From: Deltaproteobacteria bacterium
Lineage (GTDB): Bacteria > UBA10199 > JADGCS01
DNA length: 64,000 nucleotides
Reading direction: 5' to 3'
Assembly (NCBI GenBank): GCA_024233595.1
Contig: JACKPK010000002.1
Coordinates: 62,001-126,000 of the forward strand
In this document: positions 9,067-18,146 of the stretch, in pieces
Layout: the number at the start of each line of letters is the position of its first letter
Position numbering within the stretch: position 1 is the stretch's first letter
Position numbers and translations under genes: made by a program
Notes under the pieces: model-generated
Seen by the model: only the letters and a program-made list of their open reading frames with translations
What the model was told of the DNA's origin: nothing
Databases searched by the model: none

Positions 9067-9255
9067 TTAGAGCACGATCCAAGTCAAAACCATGGCAATG
9101 GCTGGAAGGCTCATGAGCAAAACCCAAGAATTCAATGAGGCATTGGCTGTGCCTTGCACGCGGGTGTCGTAGCGGCTAAGAGGACGAATATAAGACTGGC
9201 TATCGGTCCTCACCACCTGCACTCGCAGACGTGATTGTTCGCTGTCGTGAAACAC
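9067..9255 (-). CDS. Small single-span membrane protein, unknown
   Basis: The protein has 62 residues and starts at GTG 9255, preceded 7 bases earlier by AGAGGGAA, a good ribosome-binding site. A polar, Arg/Gln-rich N-terminus (about 40 residues) is followed by one C-terminal hydrophobic segment (WVLLMSLPAIAMVLTWIVL), so it would be a tail-anchored membrane protein. No family is recognised. Reality is supported only by the start signal and plausible topology. Confidence 0.45.
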   Translation of the reverse strand: MFHDSEQSRLRVQVVRTDSQSYIRPLSRYDTRVQGTANASLNSWVLLMSLPAIAMVLTWIVL

Positions 9256-9527
9256 GGAAGTTCCCTCTAAAATTGAATTTGCGGCGATTCCACACAGAAT
9301 CCACCGATGTCTTATAGTGCAATCTTAGTGCCACGGCATTCATTTAAATTCTTCACTGATTTGGCTTTGTTAGATTTTCAAAAATCCAAGCCTGTTGCTG
9401 TTTGGGCAAAATTTGCCGTCTAAGCTTTCATTCTGAGTGAAATTTTGTGACGATTGCTTTGATCTTTATTAAAATAGGATGTCGCTATTTGTAACTTAAG
9501 CAGACTTCATTTATAACAAGAGGCATG

Positions 9528-10430
9528 ATGCAGAAGCACAGACCTGTTCAAATCTTAACTGGCTTTTTAGGCAGTGGCAAAACCACTCTGCTCAACCGTG
9601 TCCTGCGCGAAGAGCATGGCGTGCGCTGTGCGGTGATCGTCAATGAGTTTGGGGAAGTGGGATTAGATGGCGATCTCTTGCAGCAGGCTTCGCAAGACTT
9701 TGTTAAAATGGATAATGGTTGTTTGTGTTGTGTGCTAAATGATGAGCTTGTTAAAACCATTGCCGAACTGGCTAAAAGAAACGACTTTGACAAAGTCATC
9801 GTCGAGACCACCGGGGTGGCGGATCCCTTGCCGATTGCCTGGCCTTTTTTAAGACAAGAATTCGATGAACGCTTTCGTTTTGCTGGCATTGTGACTGTTG
9901 TCGATTGCTTGCACTTTGAGCAAATGTTGCAAGCAGGTGAAGAGACACGCTTGCAAATCGAACGTGCTGATTTTTTGTACCTGAGCAAAACAGATTTGGC
10001 GACTCCCGAACAATTGCATGCCATTCAAAACGCTGTTGTTAAAATCAATCCCAACGCGCGCTTGGTGCAACAGTCTGATCCTGCCTGGTTTGATCTTTTG
10101 TTTGGTGGCGAAGAAAAGGTCTTGCAGCCTTCTCATGATCATCATCATGTTGATTACACCAGCATGAGTCTTCCCATTGATCAGGCGTTGTCTTTGGATC
10201 GTGTGGAAGATTTTTTTGAACAACTTCCCAAAGAAGTTTTTCGCGCCAAGGCTGTTTTTAGCGATTTAAACAACCGCTTGATTGCCATGCATGGCGTTTG
10301 TGGTCGTGTTGATTTTTATGATTTAGAACAATTCAAAGGGAAAAAGGCCTTGGTCCTGATTGGCAAAAACTTTGATCAAACACACTTAAAGCAAAAGTGG
10401 CAGCAAGAGGTGTTGGGAAGCAACTCTTAA
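9528..10430 (+). CDS. COG0523 (CobW/P47K) GTP-dependent metallochaperone
   Basis: This is a G3E GTPase: Walker A GFLGSGKTTL near residue 13, Walker B and metal-binding GCLCC near residue 64 (canonical CxCC), SKTD base-recognition motif, and a C-terminal CobW_C domain. A His-rich stretch (SHDHHHVDY) lies before the C-terminal domain, typical of zinc or nickel chaperones. The start is ATG 9528, four bases after AAGAGG. ATG 9525 is too close to the ribosome-binding site. The metal and client protein cannot be told from the context. No Zur-type operator was recognised in the 270-base upstream gap. Confidence 0.88.
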   Translation: MQKHRPVQILTGFLGSGKTTLLNRVLREEHGVRCAVIVNEFGEVGLDGDLLQQASQDFVKMDNGCLCCVLNDELVKTIAELAKRNDFDKVIVETTGVADPLPIAWPFLRQEFDERFRFAGIVTVVDCLHFEQMLQAGEETRLQIERADFLYLSKTDLATPEQLHAIQNAVVKINPNARLVQQSDPAWFDLLFGGEEKVLQPSHDHHHVDYTSMSLPIDQALSLDRVEDFFEQLPKEVFRAKAVFSDLNNRLIAMHGVCGRVDFYDLEQFKGKKALVLIGKNFDQTHLKQKWQQEVLGSNS

Positions 10431-10439
10431 ACAAAGAGA

Positions 10440-10904
10440 TTATTCTTCAGAGCACTGATCCAGAGTCGCTCCTTGCTCGGCCAGCACTGAGCAAAAATCG
10501 GGATCTTGCAACACAAGCTGACGCGCTAACGACTGACAGAGCACTTCAGTGTCTGTGGACACATCTTTTAAAAGAATCAAATCAGAGTAAGGCGTGTTGG
10601 CAAAAAAATCAGCGCAGCTTTGTTCCCCTGTAAGCGCTAGTCTTAAAGCAGAAGGGCTATCATCGGTTTCGTTGCCAATGCTGCTGTCGTCATCGTCTTG
10701 ATCGCAATAGGAGCCGACATCATCTTCATCGACGTCGATTTGGGCGGGGTTGTAATCAAAGGGGCAGTTGTCAGAAGAATTGGGGATGCAGTCGCTATCA
10801 GCGTCGTCCAAGGCATTTTCTAAGGGGCCGCATTTGGCGCCACCTTTACAGCCGACTATAAAAACACATAAAAGCAGGATGTATAAAATTTTTTTACTCA
10901 GCAT
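10440..10904 (-). CDS. Lipoprotein with thrombospondin type 3 repeat
   Basis: The protein has 154 residues. The signal peptide ends in a lipobox at VGC (FIVGC). It is followed by an Asp-rich calcium-binding thrombospondin type 3 unit (DADSDCIPNSSDNC and DVDEDDVGSYCDQDDDD), then a Cys-containing C-terminal region of unknown fold. It is probably anchored in the outer membrane or on the surface. Its start overlaps the end of the next upstream gene by 11 bases, and both encode the same repeat type, so they form a two-gene operon. Confidence 0.75.
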   Translation of the reverse strand: MLSKKILYILLLCVFIVGCKGGAKCGPLENALDDADSDCIPNSSDNCPFDYNPAQIDVDEDDVGSYCDQDDDDSSIGNETDDSPSALRLALTGEQSCADFFANTPYSDLILLKDVSTDTEVLCQSLARQLVLQDPDFCSVLAEQGATLDQCSEE

Positions 10905-11421
10905 CGTACACCTGTATGCAGTTTGAAATTTGATCCTCGCAAATCAGCCTTTGAGTGGCAGCCCATTCCACGTGATCACAATCCCAGTTAGAATCAGTTA
11001 ATTTATTTTCGTTATTTGTGTCTGAGGAAACCGAAAAATCTATTCCTTGTGAACTAACATAAACACGCTTGATAGAGATGGTGCAGTCGGTATCTTGCAA
11101 AGAATAGGGCGCGCTTTCTAGATCGCTGTCCACGGGATTAAGGTAACCGACCATGCCAAATTCAGGGAGATTGGTGAGTTCTACGCCATTGAGACTTGCT
11201 GATTCTGATGAGGAAAGGGTGCAAGCATCACCAACACCATCGTCGTTTGAATCCAATTGGTTGGGGTTGTAATAACCGACACAATTATCAGAAGAATCGT
11301 TAACGCAATCAGAGTCGGTGTCGTTAATAAAATCATCCGTCGCAGAACACTCGGAACCCGTGCAATGACTAAGCATTGGTGTCATGAACAAGAGGAGTAA
11401 AATGAGCACTCTATTTAACAT
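10894..11421 (-). CDS. Lipoprotein or secreted protein with thrombospondin type 3 repeat
   Basis: The frame is open to 11520, but ATG 11421 is chosen. It follows GGGGG by 8 bases and starts a signal peptide (MLNRVLILLLLFMTPMLSHC). The Cys may be the lipidated residue, although His at -1 departs from the usual lipobox. Then comes a calcium-binding thrombospondin type 3 unit (DTDSDCVNDSSDNC, DSNDDGVGDAC) with high similarity in layout to the downstream gene. The C-terminus has two Cys pairs. First gene of a two-gene operon, divergent from gpmI. Confidence 0.72.
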   Translation of the reverse strand: MLNRVLILLLLFMTPMLSHCTGSECSATDDFINDTDSDCVNDSSDNCVGYYNPNQLDSNDDGVGDACTLSSSESASLNGVELTNLPEFGMVGYLNPVDSDLESAPYSLQDTDCTISIKRVYVSSQGIDFSVSSDTNNENKLTDSNWDCDHVEWAATQRLICEDQISNCIQVYDAE

Positions 11422-11540
11422 GTTAAAACCCCCGAATGAATATTGTACATGAATTGCCAACGCCTTCAAAGCAGAATCTAGCTGCGAAAACAGACATTCC
11501 GAGATTGTCCTGAGCGTCAAAATGTCCTACAGAAATCGTC

Positions 11541-13079
11541 ATGAATATGACAGCAAAGCAAAGACCAGTGGCTCTCATCATTTTAGATGGATGGGGGCAT
11601 CGTGAAGAAATCCAAGATAATGGCATTGCCTTGGCAAATAAGCCTTACATGGATTCTTTATTTGCAAATTACCCTCACACGCTCATCGATGGTTCTGGGC
11701 CTGCCGTTGGTTTGCCGGAAGGAATCATGGGCAACTCGGAAGTGGGGCACATGAATCTGGGGGCTGGTCGTGTTGTTTTTACCGGGCTTTCGCAAATTTA
11801 CAAAGCCATCGAAACCAAAGAATTTTTTACAAACCCCGCTCTTTTAAAAGCCATTGATCATGTGAAAAGCACAAATGGGGTTTTGCATTTGCAAGGACTC
11901 CTGTCCGATGGGGCGGTGCACTCGCATCAAGATCACCTTTACGCGTTATTGCAGCTTGCAAAAGAAAAGGGCGTGTCGCAAGTTTTGGTGCACGCGTTTA
12001 TGGATGGCCGCGATACCCCGCCGGAAGATGGCGTAAAATACCTGCAGGCGCTTGAGCAAAAATTTAATGAGATTGGTTTGGGGCGTTTGGCAAGTGTGTC
12101 GGGGCGTTATTACGCCATGGATCGTGATCAGCGTTGGGAGCGAATTGAAAAAGCCTTTCGTGTGATCACCGGGCAAAGTGGCACACAGTCTGTGGACAAC
12201 GCTGTGGATTATTTAAAACAATGTTACGCTGATCAAAAAGGTGATGAGTTCATTCCTCCTGTTATGATCGGAAACAAAGCGCATCAAGTTAATCAAAAAG
12301 ATGCGATGATCTTTTTTAATTTTAGGGCAGATCGTGCGCGTCAAATCAGTCACGCTTTAACCGATGCTACTTTTGAACACTTTAATAGGCAAAGCGAGTT
12401 ACCGGGTGTTTATGTGTGCATGTCTCCTTACGATGAAACTTTAAAATGTCCTGTGGCTTTTACGCCGAATTACCCCGACCGTGTCTTTGGCGAGATCATA
12501 GCCGAAAACAACCTGAAGCAGTTGCGCATTGCCGAAACCGAAAAGTACGCGCATGTGACCTTCTTTTTTAATGGCGGGCGTGATCGTGTTTTTAAAAACG
12601 AAGACCGCTGTTTGGTTCCCTCGCCCAAAGAAGTCGCCACTTACGATTTAAAACCTGAAATGAGCGCGAAGCTTGTCACCGAAGAATTAAGCAAGCGGTT
12701 GCAGCAACAAACTTACGATGTGATAGTTTGCAATTACGCCAACCCCGATATGGTCGGCCACACAGCCATTGAGCCTGCGGTGGTGGAAGCCATTCAAACC
12801 ATTGATGCTTGTTTGGGAACTGTGGTGCCCGAAATCCTCAAGCAAGGTGGCGCGGTCATCATCACTGCTGATCACGGCAATGCCGAACAACTGGTAGACG
12901 ATAATGGTCAGCCCTTAACGGCACACACCACCAATTTGGTGCCCTGCCTTTTGGTTTCTGATCAACACAAGCAAGCCAAGCTGCGTTCTGGTGGTCGTCT
13001 TTGCGATGTGGCACCAACACTGTTAAAATTATTGGAATTAGAGCAGCCAAAAGAGATGACTGGCCTTTCTTTGTTTTAA
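11541..13079 (+). CDS. gpmI: 2,3-bisphosphoglycerate-independent phosphoglycerate mutase
   Basis: The protein has 512 residues, the family's usual length. It interconverts 3- and 2-phosphoglycerate in glycolysis. The N-terminal metal motif is LIILDGWGHRE. The phosphoserine motif MGNSEVGHMNLGAGR has its Ser at about residue 66. Substrate residues are HAFMDGRDTPP and the second metal site is NYANPDMVGHTA with ITADHGNAEQ. The start is ATG 11541. A second ATG two codons later is possible, and neither has a strong ribosome-binding site. Confidence 0.95.
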   Translation: MNMTAKQRPVALIILDGWGHREEIQDNGIALANKPYMDSLFANYPHTLIDGSGPAVGLPEGIMGNSEVGHMNLGAGRVVFTGLSQIYKAIETKEFFTNPALLKAIDHVKSTNGVLHLQGLLSDGAVHSHQDHLYALLQLAKEKGVSQVLVHAFMDGRDTPPEDGVKYLQALEQKFNEIGLGRLASVSGRYYAMDRDQRWERIEKAFRVITGQSGTQSVDNAVDYLKQCYADQKGDEFIPPVMIGNKAHQVNQKDAMIFFNFRADRARQISHALTDATFEHFNRQSELPGVYVCMSPYDETLKCPVAFTPNYPDRVFGEIIAENNLKQLRIAETEKYAHVTFFFNGGRDRVFKNEDRCLVPSPKEVATYDLKPEMSAKLVTEELSKRLQQQTYDVIVCNYANPDMVGHTAIEPAVVEAIQTIDACLGTVVPEILKQGGAVIITADHGNAEQLVDDNGQPLTAHTTNLVPCLLVSDQHKQAKLRSGGRLCDVAPTLLKLLELEQPKEMTGLSLF

Positions 13080-13130
13080 AAACGCGCGGCGTTCTTGCCT
13101 AAGTCACATGCTTTGGCTAAGGTTTTTGCC

Positions 13131-13829
13131 ATGAGCCTGTCGGAGCATTTTCATCAAATCTCAAAAATTGTTTTGCCTGAACGTTGCTTGCGTTGCCAAA
13201 CTCTTGGTTCTTTGATGTGCGATGCTTGTGTTGCCGAATTGCATTTTGTCACGGGCCCGCAATGTCTTTGTTGCGGTGTGCCTTTTGGTGAACACGGTGG
13301 TCATCATCGTTGTTCGCGATGCGAAAACGATCCGCCATTTTTTGATGAGCACCGCGCGCTTTTTGCTTTTAATCAAGCCAGTAAAGATTTGATTCACACG
13401 CTGAAGTATCAAAATGGGTTTCAAGTGCGTCGTTTTTTTAGCAAGATTATTAAAAATCATCCTCTTGGGCATTTTGATGTCGACTTTGTGATGGCTGTGC
13501 CACTGCATCGCAAACGTTTGGCCCAGCGTGGTTACAACCAAAGTGAGCTTTTGGCCAAGGCCTGGGCAGATTTTATGAAAAAGCCCGTGAAGTCTGGCTT
13601 TATTCGCGTTAAACAAACACGATCGCAAACGGGGCTGAATCGTAAACAACGATTCCGTAATTTGCAAAATGCCTTTGCTGTTTCTTCTTGTACACCGTTA
13701 CAAGGAAAACGCATTTTATTAGTGGACGATGTTCTCACAACAGGAGCCACATTAAACATGGCGGCCAAGGCATTAAAAAATGCGGGCGCTAAAGCAGTGC
13801 TGGCAACAAGTTTGGCCATGGTGGTTTAA
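13131..13829 (+). CDS. comF: ComF family phosphoribosyltransferase-like protein
   Basis: The start ATG 13131 follows AAGG by 8 bases. A TTG at 13095 would add 12 residues. An N-terminal four-Cys zinc finger (LPERCLRCQTLGSLMCDAC and CLCCGVPF...CSRC) is followed by a type I PRTase domain with ILLVDDVLTTGATL as the PRPP-binding loop. ComF proteins act in DNA uptake during transformation in competent bacteria. In others the role is unclear. No other competence gene is nearby apart from the pilus operon at the window start. Confidence 0.88.
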   Translation: MSLSEHFHQISKIVLPERCLRCQTLGSLMCDACVAELHFVTGPQCLCCGVPFGEHGGHHRCSRCENDPPFFDEHRALFAFNQASKDLIHTLKYQNGFQVRRFFSKIIKNHPLGHFDVDFVMAVPLHRKRLAQRGYNQSELLAKAWADFMKKPVKSGFIRVKQTRSQTGLNRKQRFRNLQNAFAVSSCTPLQGKRILLVDDVLTTGATLNMAAKALKNAGAKAVLATSLAMVV

Positions 13830-13862
13830 AATTTTGCGACTTATTTTTTGTATGGGAATCCT

Positions 13863-14672
13863 ATGACGACAGTTTCAAAAGACGAATTTTTTCAGTTTAC
13901 AAAAGAACTTTGTGAACGTGTTGGTGCCTACCAAACGCAAAAATGGGGAACCGCACTCAACATTGAGCACAAAGGCGAAATCAACTTAGTCACCGAAGTC
14001 GACAAGCATTCCGAAAAACTCATTGTTGAGGCCATTCAATCGCGTTTTCCTGATCATGACATTTTGGCAGAAGAGGGATCTGGGGAACGAAAAGACTCTC
14101 CTTATAAATGGATCATTGATCCTCTTGATGGCACCACCAACTTTGCGCACGCTTACCCTTTGTTTGCCATTTCGATCGCGCTTGAGTTTGAAGGCAAGAT
14201 TTTGGCCGGCGCGGTTTACGTTCCCATTTTAAAAGAATTGTTTCAGGGCTACGCGGGAGAAGGCGCGTTTTTAAACGACAAACCCATTCAGGTGTCGCAA
14301 TCCAAAACCGTTTTAGACAGCATGGTGGCAACAGGTTTTGCATACAATTTGCGCGAAACACACGATAACAACATCAATCATTTTAAAAATGTTCTTTTAA
14401 AAGCGGGAGCTGTGCGACGCGATGGTGTGGCGGCCATTGATCTTTGTTATGTGGCTTGTGGACGCTACGATGCTTTTTGGGAATTGGATTTATTCCCTTG
14501 GGACACGGCGGCGGGCATGGTCATTTGTGAAGAGGCCGGCGGAAGAACCTCGCGCTTTGATGGCACAAAGTACACCGTTTACGAGCGCGAAATCCTCATC
14601 AGTAATTCTTTGATTCACGATGAGATGGTGTCCATTTTAAAACCAGGCATCCCACGGGGGCCAAGACGCTAA
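13863..14672 (+). CDS. suhB: Inositol-1-monophosphatase family protein (SuhB-like)
   Basis: The start ATG 13863 is preferred over an in-frame TTG 15 bases earlier. The protein is a Mg-dependent sugar/inositol phosphatase with all family motifs: LVTEVDKHSE, ILAEEGSGE, the metal-binding WIIDPLDGTTNFAHAYP, and WDTAAGMVICEEAGG. About 269 residues, normal length. In proteobacteria SuhB homologues also affect rRNA transcription. That role is not visible here. The stop overlaps the next start (TAATG). Confidence 0.9.
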   Translation: MTTVSKDEFFQFTKELCERVGAYQTQKWGTALNIEHKGEINLVTEVDKHSEKLIVEAIQSRFPDHDILAEEGSGERKDSPYKWIIDPLDGTTNFAHAYPLFAISIALEFEGKILAGAVYVPILKELFQGYAGEGAFLNDKPIQVSQSKTVLDSMVATGFAYNLRETHDNNINHFKNVLLKAGAVRRDGVAAIDLCYVACGRYDAFWELDLFPWDTAAGMVICEEAGGRTSRFDGTKYTVYEREILISNSLIHDEMVSILKPGIPRGPRR

Positions 14673-15325
14673 TGAACGCCGGAGCCAATAACCAAGAGCT
14701 ATTGCAGGACCCTGCCATTTACCAAGCTTTTGCGTTGATGCAACGCAAAGAATTTGATTCGGCTGAAGCCCTGCTCAAAAAAGGCTTAGCGCAGGCAAAA
14801 AACGTGGACGATTCTGCTGGCGAAGGCGTGTTTTTGTCGACCTTGGGCATTTTGTTTAAGCTCAAAGGCGATTACAAAAAGGCTTATAAATTTTATCAGC
14901 AGGCCGAAAAATGCCTTAAAGATGATGACTCCATCAAAATCATTTCTGCCGTGTTATTAATAGAGCAATTTAATCAGCACGAGACAGCGTTTCGCAAAAT
15001 GGCCAAGCTTTTGGACCGGCCGGATCAAGCCGACCCGGCAATCATTCATCACGCCACAGCCTTGCAGGTGAGGGCCTTATTGGGCATGCGCAAACCGGAG
15101 CCGGCGGCTGAATTGTTTGCCAGTCTGGCTAATCAGGACTTTGCCCAGCTGCGATTTGCGGCAAACCTAGATTTTAAAGCGGTCGAGGCCCTGCTCATGA
15201 AGGGGACTCATAAAGATCTTTGCGAAACCTACCTCAAAAAGGCCCTTGATCTGGCCAGCAAAACCAAAGAAGAGGGCTATATCACGCTCATTAAGGCCAT
15301 TCTTGGTAAAATTGATGCCCTCTAA
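14672..15325 (+). CDS. TPR-like repeat protein, unknown role
   Basis: The protein has 217 residues and no signal peptide. Helix-turn-helix repeats of TPR type are visible (AFALMQRKEFDSAEALLKKG; LGILFKLKGDYKKAYKFYQQ). It is probably a cytoplasmic scaffold. It is translationally coupled to suhB (TAATG), so it may be a partner of that phosphatase in this lineage. No specific family is recognised. Confidence 0.7.
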   Translation: MNAGANNQELLQDPAIYQAFALMQRKEFDSAEALLKKGLAQAKNVDDSAGEGVFLSTLGILFKLKGDYKKAYKFYQQAEKCLKDDDSIKIISAVLLIEQFNQHETAFRKMAKLLDRPDQADPAIIHHATALQVRALLGMRKPEPAAELFASLANQDFAQLRFAANLDFKAVEALLMKGTHKDLCETYLKKALDLASKTKEEGYITLIKAILGKIDAL

Positions 15326-15352
15326 AAAGCTCTTATGGTGTAGGAGTCTTTA

Positions 15353-15381
15353 TTGACATGTGGGTTCAGGCTTTTTATTCG
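15353..15381 (+). promoter_or_regulatory. Candidate promoter of cysDN
   Basis: TTGACA (15353-15358) matches the -35 consensus exactly. A 17-base spacer leads to TATTCG (15376-15381), a weak -10. Transcription would begin about 17 bases before the cysD ATG. A weak -10 with a strong -35 could suggest activator dependence, but no operator was identified. Confidence 0.4.
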
Positions 15382-15404
15382 GCGCATTCTTAGAAAGAAT
15401 AATC

Positions 15405-16310
15405 ATGACTGATTTAAAAACACTCAAACAACTTGAGGCCGAAAGCATTCACATCATGCGCGAGGTGGTGGCGGAATTTAAAAACCCTGTTATGCTCTAT
15501 TCCGTTGGCAAAGACTCTTCGGTCATGTTGCGTTTGGCACAAAAAGCTTTTTATCCTGGTAAGTTGCCTTTTCCGCTCATGCACATCGACACTGGTTATA
15601 AGTTCAAAGAAATGTATGAGTTTCGTGATCAGTTTATCAAAGACATTGGCGCCAATCTCATCATTCACCGCAACGAAGATGCCATTGCTGCGGGCACTAA
15701 CCCTTGGCAATTGGGCACCGATAAATGCTGCGCTCTTTTAAAAACCCAAGGCCTTTTGGGTGGGTTAGAAAAACACGAATTTGATGCGGCCTTTGGGGGC
15801 GCTCGTCGCGAAGAAGAAAAGTCCAGAGCCAAAGAACGTGTTTATTCCGTGCGCGATGAATTTGGTCAATGGGATCCTAAAAACCAACGGCCTGAACCGT
15901 GGCATCTTTACAACGCGCAAATCAATCCGGGTGAATCTGTGCGCGTGTTTCCTTTGTCCAACTGGACAGAAGTCGATATCTGGCAATACATCCTCATCGA
16001 AAACATCCCCATTGTGCCAATTTACTACGCGCAAGAGCGCGAGGTTGTGAACCGCAAAGGCATTTTGATTCCTGTTGGTGAAAACCTAAAAACCAAAATC
16101 AACGAAGGCGAAAAAATCGAACGCGTTAAGTGTCGTTTTCGTTCGCTGGGTTGTATGCCTTGTACGGGAGCTGTTCCTTCTGAAGCCACAACGGTTGAAG
16201 AAATCATCGAAGAAGTGGTTGTGGCCAGACGTTCGGAACGCGAGAATCGCGTGATTGATCTCACCAGTGATTCCTCCATGGAACAAAAGAAGCGCGAGGG
16301 GTATTTCTAA
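15405..16310 (+). CDS. cysD: Sulfate adenylyltransferase subunit 2
   Basis: The start ATG 15405 (MTDLKTLKQLEAESIHIMRE) gives the usual 300 residues. An upstream GTG at 15360 adds 15 residues and is unlikely. The PP-loop ATP-pyrophosphatase motif is YSVGKDSSVMLRL, with further conserved FDAAFGGARREEEKSRAKER and the C-terminal FRSLGCMPCTGAV. With CysN it makes adenosine 5'-phosphosulfate from ATP and sulfate, the first step of sulfate assimilation. Stop and cysN start overlap (TAATG). Confidence 0.95.
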   Translation: MTDLKTLKQLEAESIHIMREVVAEFKNPVMLYSVGKDSSVMLRLAQKAFYPGKLPFPLMHIDTGYKFKEMYEFRDQFIKDIGANLIIHRNEDAIAAGTNPWQLGTDKCCALLKTQGLLGGLEKHEFDAAFGGARREEEKSRAKERVYSVRDEFGQWDPKNQRPEPWHLYNAQINPGESVRVFPLSNWTEVDIWQYILIENIPIVPIYYAQEREVVNRKGILIPVGENLKTKINEGEKIERVKCRFRSLGCMPCTGAVPSEATTVEEIIEEVVVARRSERENRVIDLTSDSSMEQKKREGYF

Positions 16311-17578
16311 TGACGGGCTCTCTTAAAAAAGATTTAGATCTATTGCGATTTTGCACAGCTGGCAGCGTGGATGACGGCAAAAGCACGCTCATTGGTCGTT
16401 TGCTCTACGATTCCAAATCTGTATTTGAAGACCAGATGCAGGCCATTGAACGCACGGCTAAACGCAAGCAAGAAGACCAAGTCAATTTGGCTTTGCTCAC
16501 AGATGGTTTGGCAGCAGAACGCGAACAGGGCATCACCATCGACGTTGCCTACCGTTACTTTGCCACTCCCAAACGCAAATTCATCATCGCGGACACACCG
16601 GGTCACGAGCAGTACACACGTAACATGGTCACAGGAGCATCTAACTCTGATTTGTCTCTGATTCTTGTGGATGCCAAACAAGGTGTATTGGAGCAAACCA
16701 GACGTCACTTGGCTTTGGCTCAGCTCTTGGCTGTGGAACACGTTGTGGTTTGTGTGAACAAAATGGACTTGGTGGATTATAGCGAAGCACGGTTTTTAGA
16801 ATTGTCCGAAGAGATCCAGGGCATTGCTGACCAACTTCACATCAAGAATCTCAAAATTGTTCCGATCTCTGCTTTAAAGGGCGATATGGTGGTGGAGCGC
16901 GGCAATCGTCTTGATTGGTTTGATGGCGAGCCTTTGTTAAATTTTCTAGAAACGGTTCCAGTGCAACGCGAACTCAAAGAAGAATCGTTTCGTTTTCCGG
17001 TGCAATTGGTTTTGCGCCCAGACTCCGAGTTCCGCGGTTACGCTGGGCAAATTGGTAGCGGCTCTGTTAAAGTTGGCGATGCGATCACAGTTTTCCCAAG
17101 CGGGTTGTCCTCTAAAGTGGCGCGCATTGTCACTTACGATGGCGATTTGCAATCGGCGCAGTACCCGCAATCAGTCACCATTACTTTAGAAGACGAAATC
17201 GACATTTCGCGTGGTGATCTTTTGGCTCTGAGCAATGAAGCTCCTGCTGTGGATAGTCAATTTAATGCGCGACTTTGTTGGATGAGCGAAACCCCCATGT
17301 CTCTTGGAAAAAAATACCTGATTAAAATGGGCGCTAAGGTCACAAAAGTGATGTTCAAAGAAATCCAAGGCCAGCTCGATTTAGCCCACCTTAAAGAATT
17401 GCCAGCCGACAAGCTTGAGCTCAATCAGATCGCACGTGTTCAGGTTAAATCATTGGGTGCCTTGCCTTTGGATGATTACCAAACGCATCGCCACACAGGT
17501 TGTTTTATTGTGATTGATGAAATGAGCAATAACACCGTGGCTGCCGGTATGGTGTCACTCCCCCAAAAAGCGTCTTAG
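16310..17578 (+). CDS. cysN: Sulfate adenylyltransferase subunit 1 (GTPase)
   Basis: The protein has 422 residues. It is an EF-Tu-like GTPase that drives APS synthesis. G motifs: GSVDDGKSTLIGRLL, DTPGHEQYTRNM, NKMD. A linked beta-barrel domain follows. No C-terminal APS kinase (CysC) domain is fused, and no cysC or cysH lies nearby. It is shorter than the roughly 475-residue E. coli CysN but complete in the recognised domains. The 3' end overlaps the convergent ruvX gene by 24 bases. Confidence 0.94.
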   Translation: MTGSLKKDLDLLRFCTAGSVDDGKSTLIGRLLYDSKSVFEDQMQAIERTAKRKQEDQVNLALLTDGLAAEREQGITIDVAYRYFATPKRKFIIADTPGHEQYTRNMVTGASNSDLSLILVDAKQGVLEQTRRHLALAQLLAVEHVVVCVNKMDLVDYSEARFLELSEEIQGIADQLHIKNLKIVPISALKGDMVVERGNRLDWFDGEPLLNFLETVPVQRELKEESFRFPVQLVLRPDSEFRGYAGQIGSGSVKVGDAITVFPSGLSSKVARIVTYDGDLQSAQYPQSVTITLEDEIDISRGDLLALSNEAPAVDSQFNARLCWMSETPMSLGKKYLIKMGAKVTKVMFKEIQGQLDLAHLKELPADKLELNQIARVQVKSLGALPLDDYQTHRHTGCFIVIDEMSNNTVAAGMVSLPQKAS

Positions 17579-18010
17579 GATCACCACTGCGGCAAGCTGA
17601 TCAATCACTTTGGCTCGTTTGGCGCGTGACACGTCAAAAGAAATCATGAGCTCTTCGACCTCTTGCGAGCTGTGGCTTTCGTCGCAAAATTCCCATTGGA
17701 TTTGATCAATAGCAAAGTTGTTTTGCTTTAAGTGGTTTTGAAACCCTTTTGTAAACGCTTGTATGCGTTCGCACTGCACATTGCTGCCGCCATCTTTAGA
17801 GGTGGGCAGACCGATCACAACGACGGCCGGTGTGTACTCTGTTAAAATTTTTTGAAGTTCCTGAAAGGCGCGTTGCTGATCGTGCCAGCCTTTGTAACGC
17901 ACGGTGGTGAGCGGTTGCACGGTGATGCCTAAGGGATCTGTGACCGCAATGCCACAGGATTTGCTGCCCACGTCAAAGGCCATGATACGTTCGGAGGATT
18001 CGGAACTCAT
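17555..18010 (-). CDS. ruvX: YqgF/RuvX family putative Holliday junction resolvase
   Basis: The protein has 151 residues. An RNase H-like fold is indicated by MAFDVGSKSCGIAVTDPLG, VVVIGLPTSKDGG, the acidic motif CDESHSS and the last helix IDQLAAVVILRRFL. The usual KR(I/T)G and DERLTT are altered to KSCG and DESHSS, but the acidic residues remain. Family members act in pre-16S rRNA maturation or junction processing. It is convergent with cysN (24-base overlap). Confidence 0.85.
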   Translation of the reverse strand: MSSESSERIMAFDVGSKSCGIAVTDPLGITVQPLTTVRYKGWHDQQRAFQELQKILTEYTPAVVVIGLPTSKDGGSNVQCERIQAFTKGFQNHLKQNNFAIDQIQWEFCDESHSSQEVEELMISFDVSRAKRAKVIDQLAAVVILRRFLGE

Positions 18011-18146
18011 GAGGTCCCATAGTCTTAAATGATCTTTGATCGCAAGCTGCAGATCGTGCTTTTACGGGCCTATCAGATTGGTTGCGCTTTGCAGGCGGTG
18101 GCGTTAGAGCCAAGTCTCAATGACTAAAGCCTAAGGAGCCATAATC

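Noticed and set aside
9445..9475. Promoter before the COG0523 gene (TTGTGA and TAAAAT)
   Set aside because: The spacer of 19 bases and weak -35 are not convincing enough to list.
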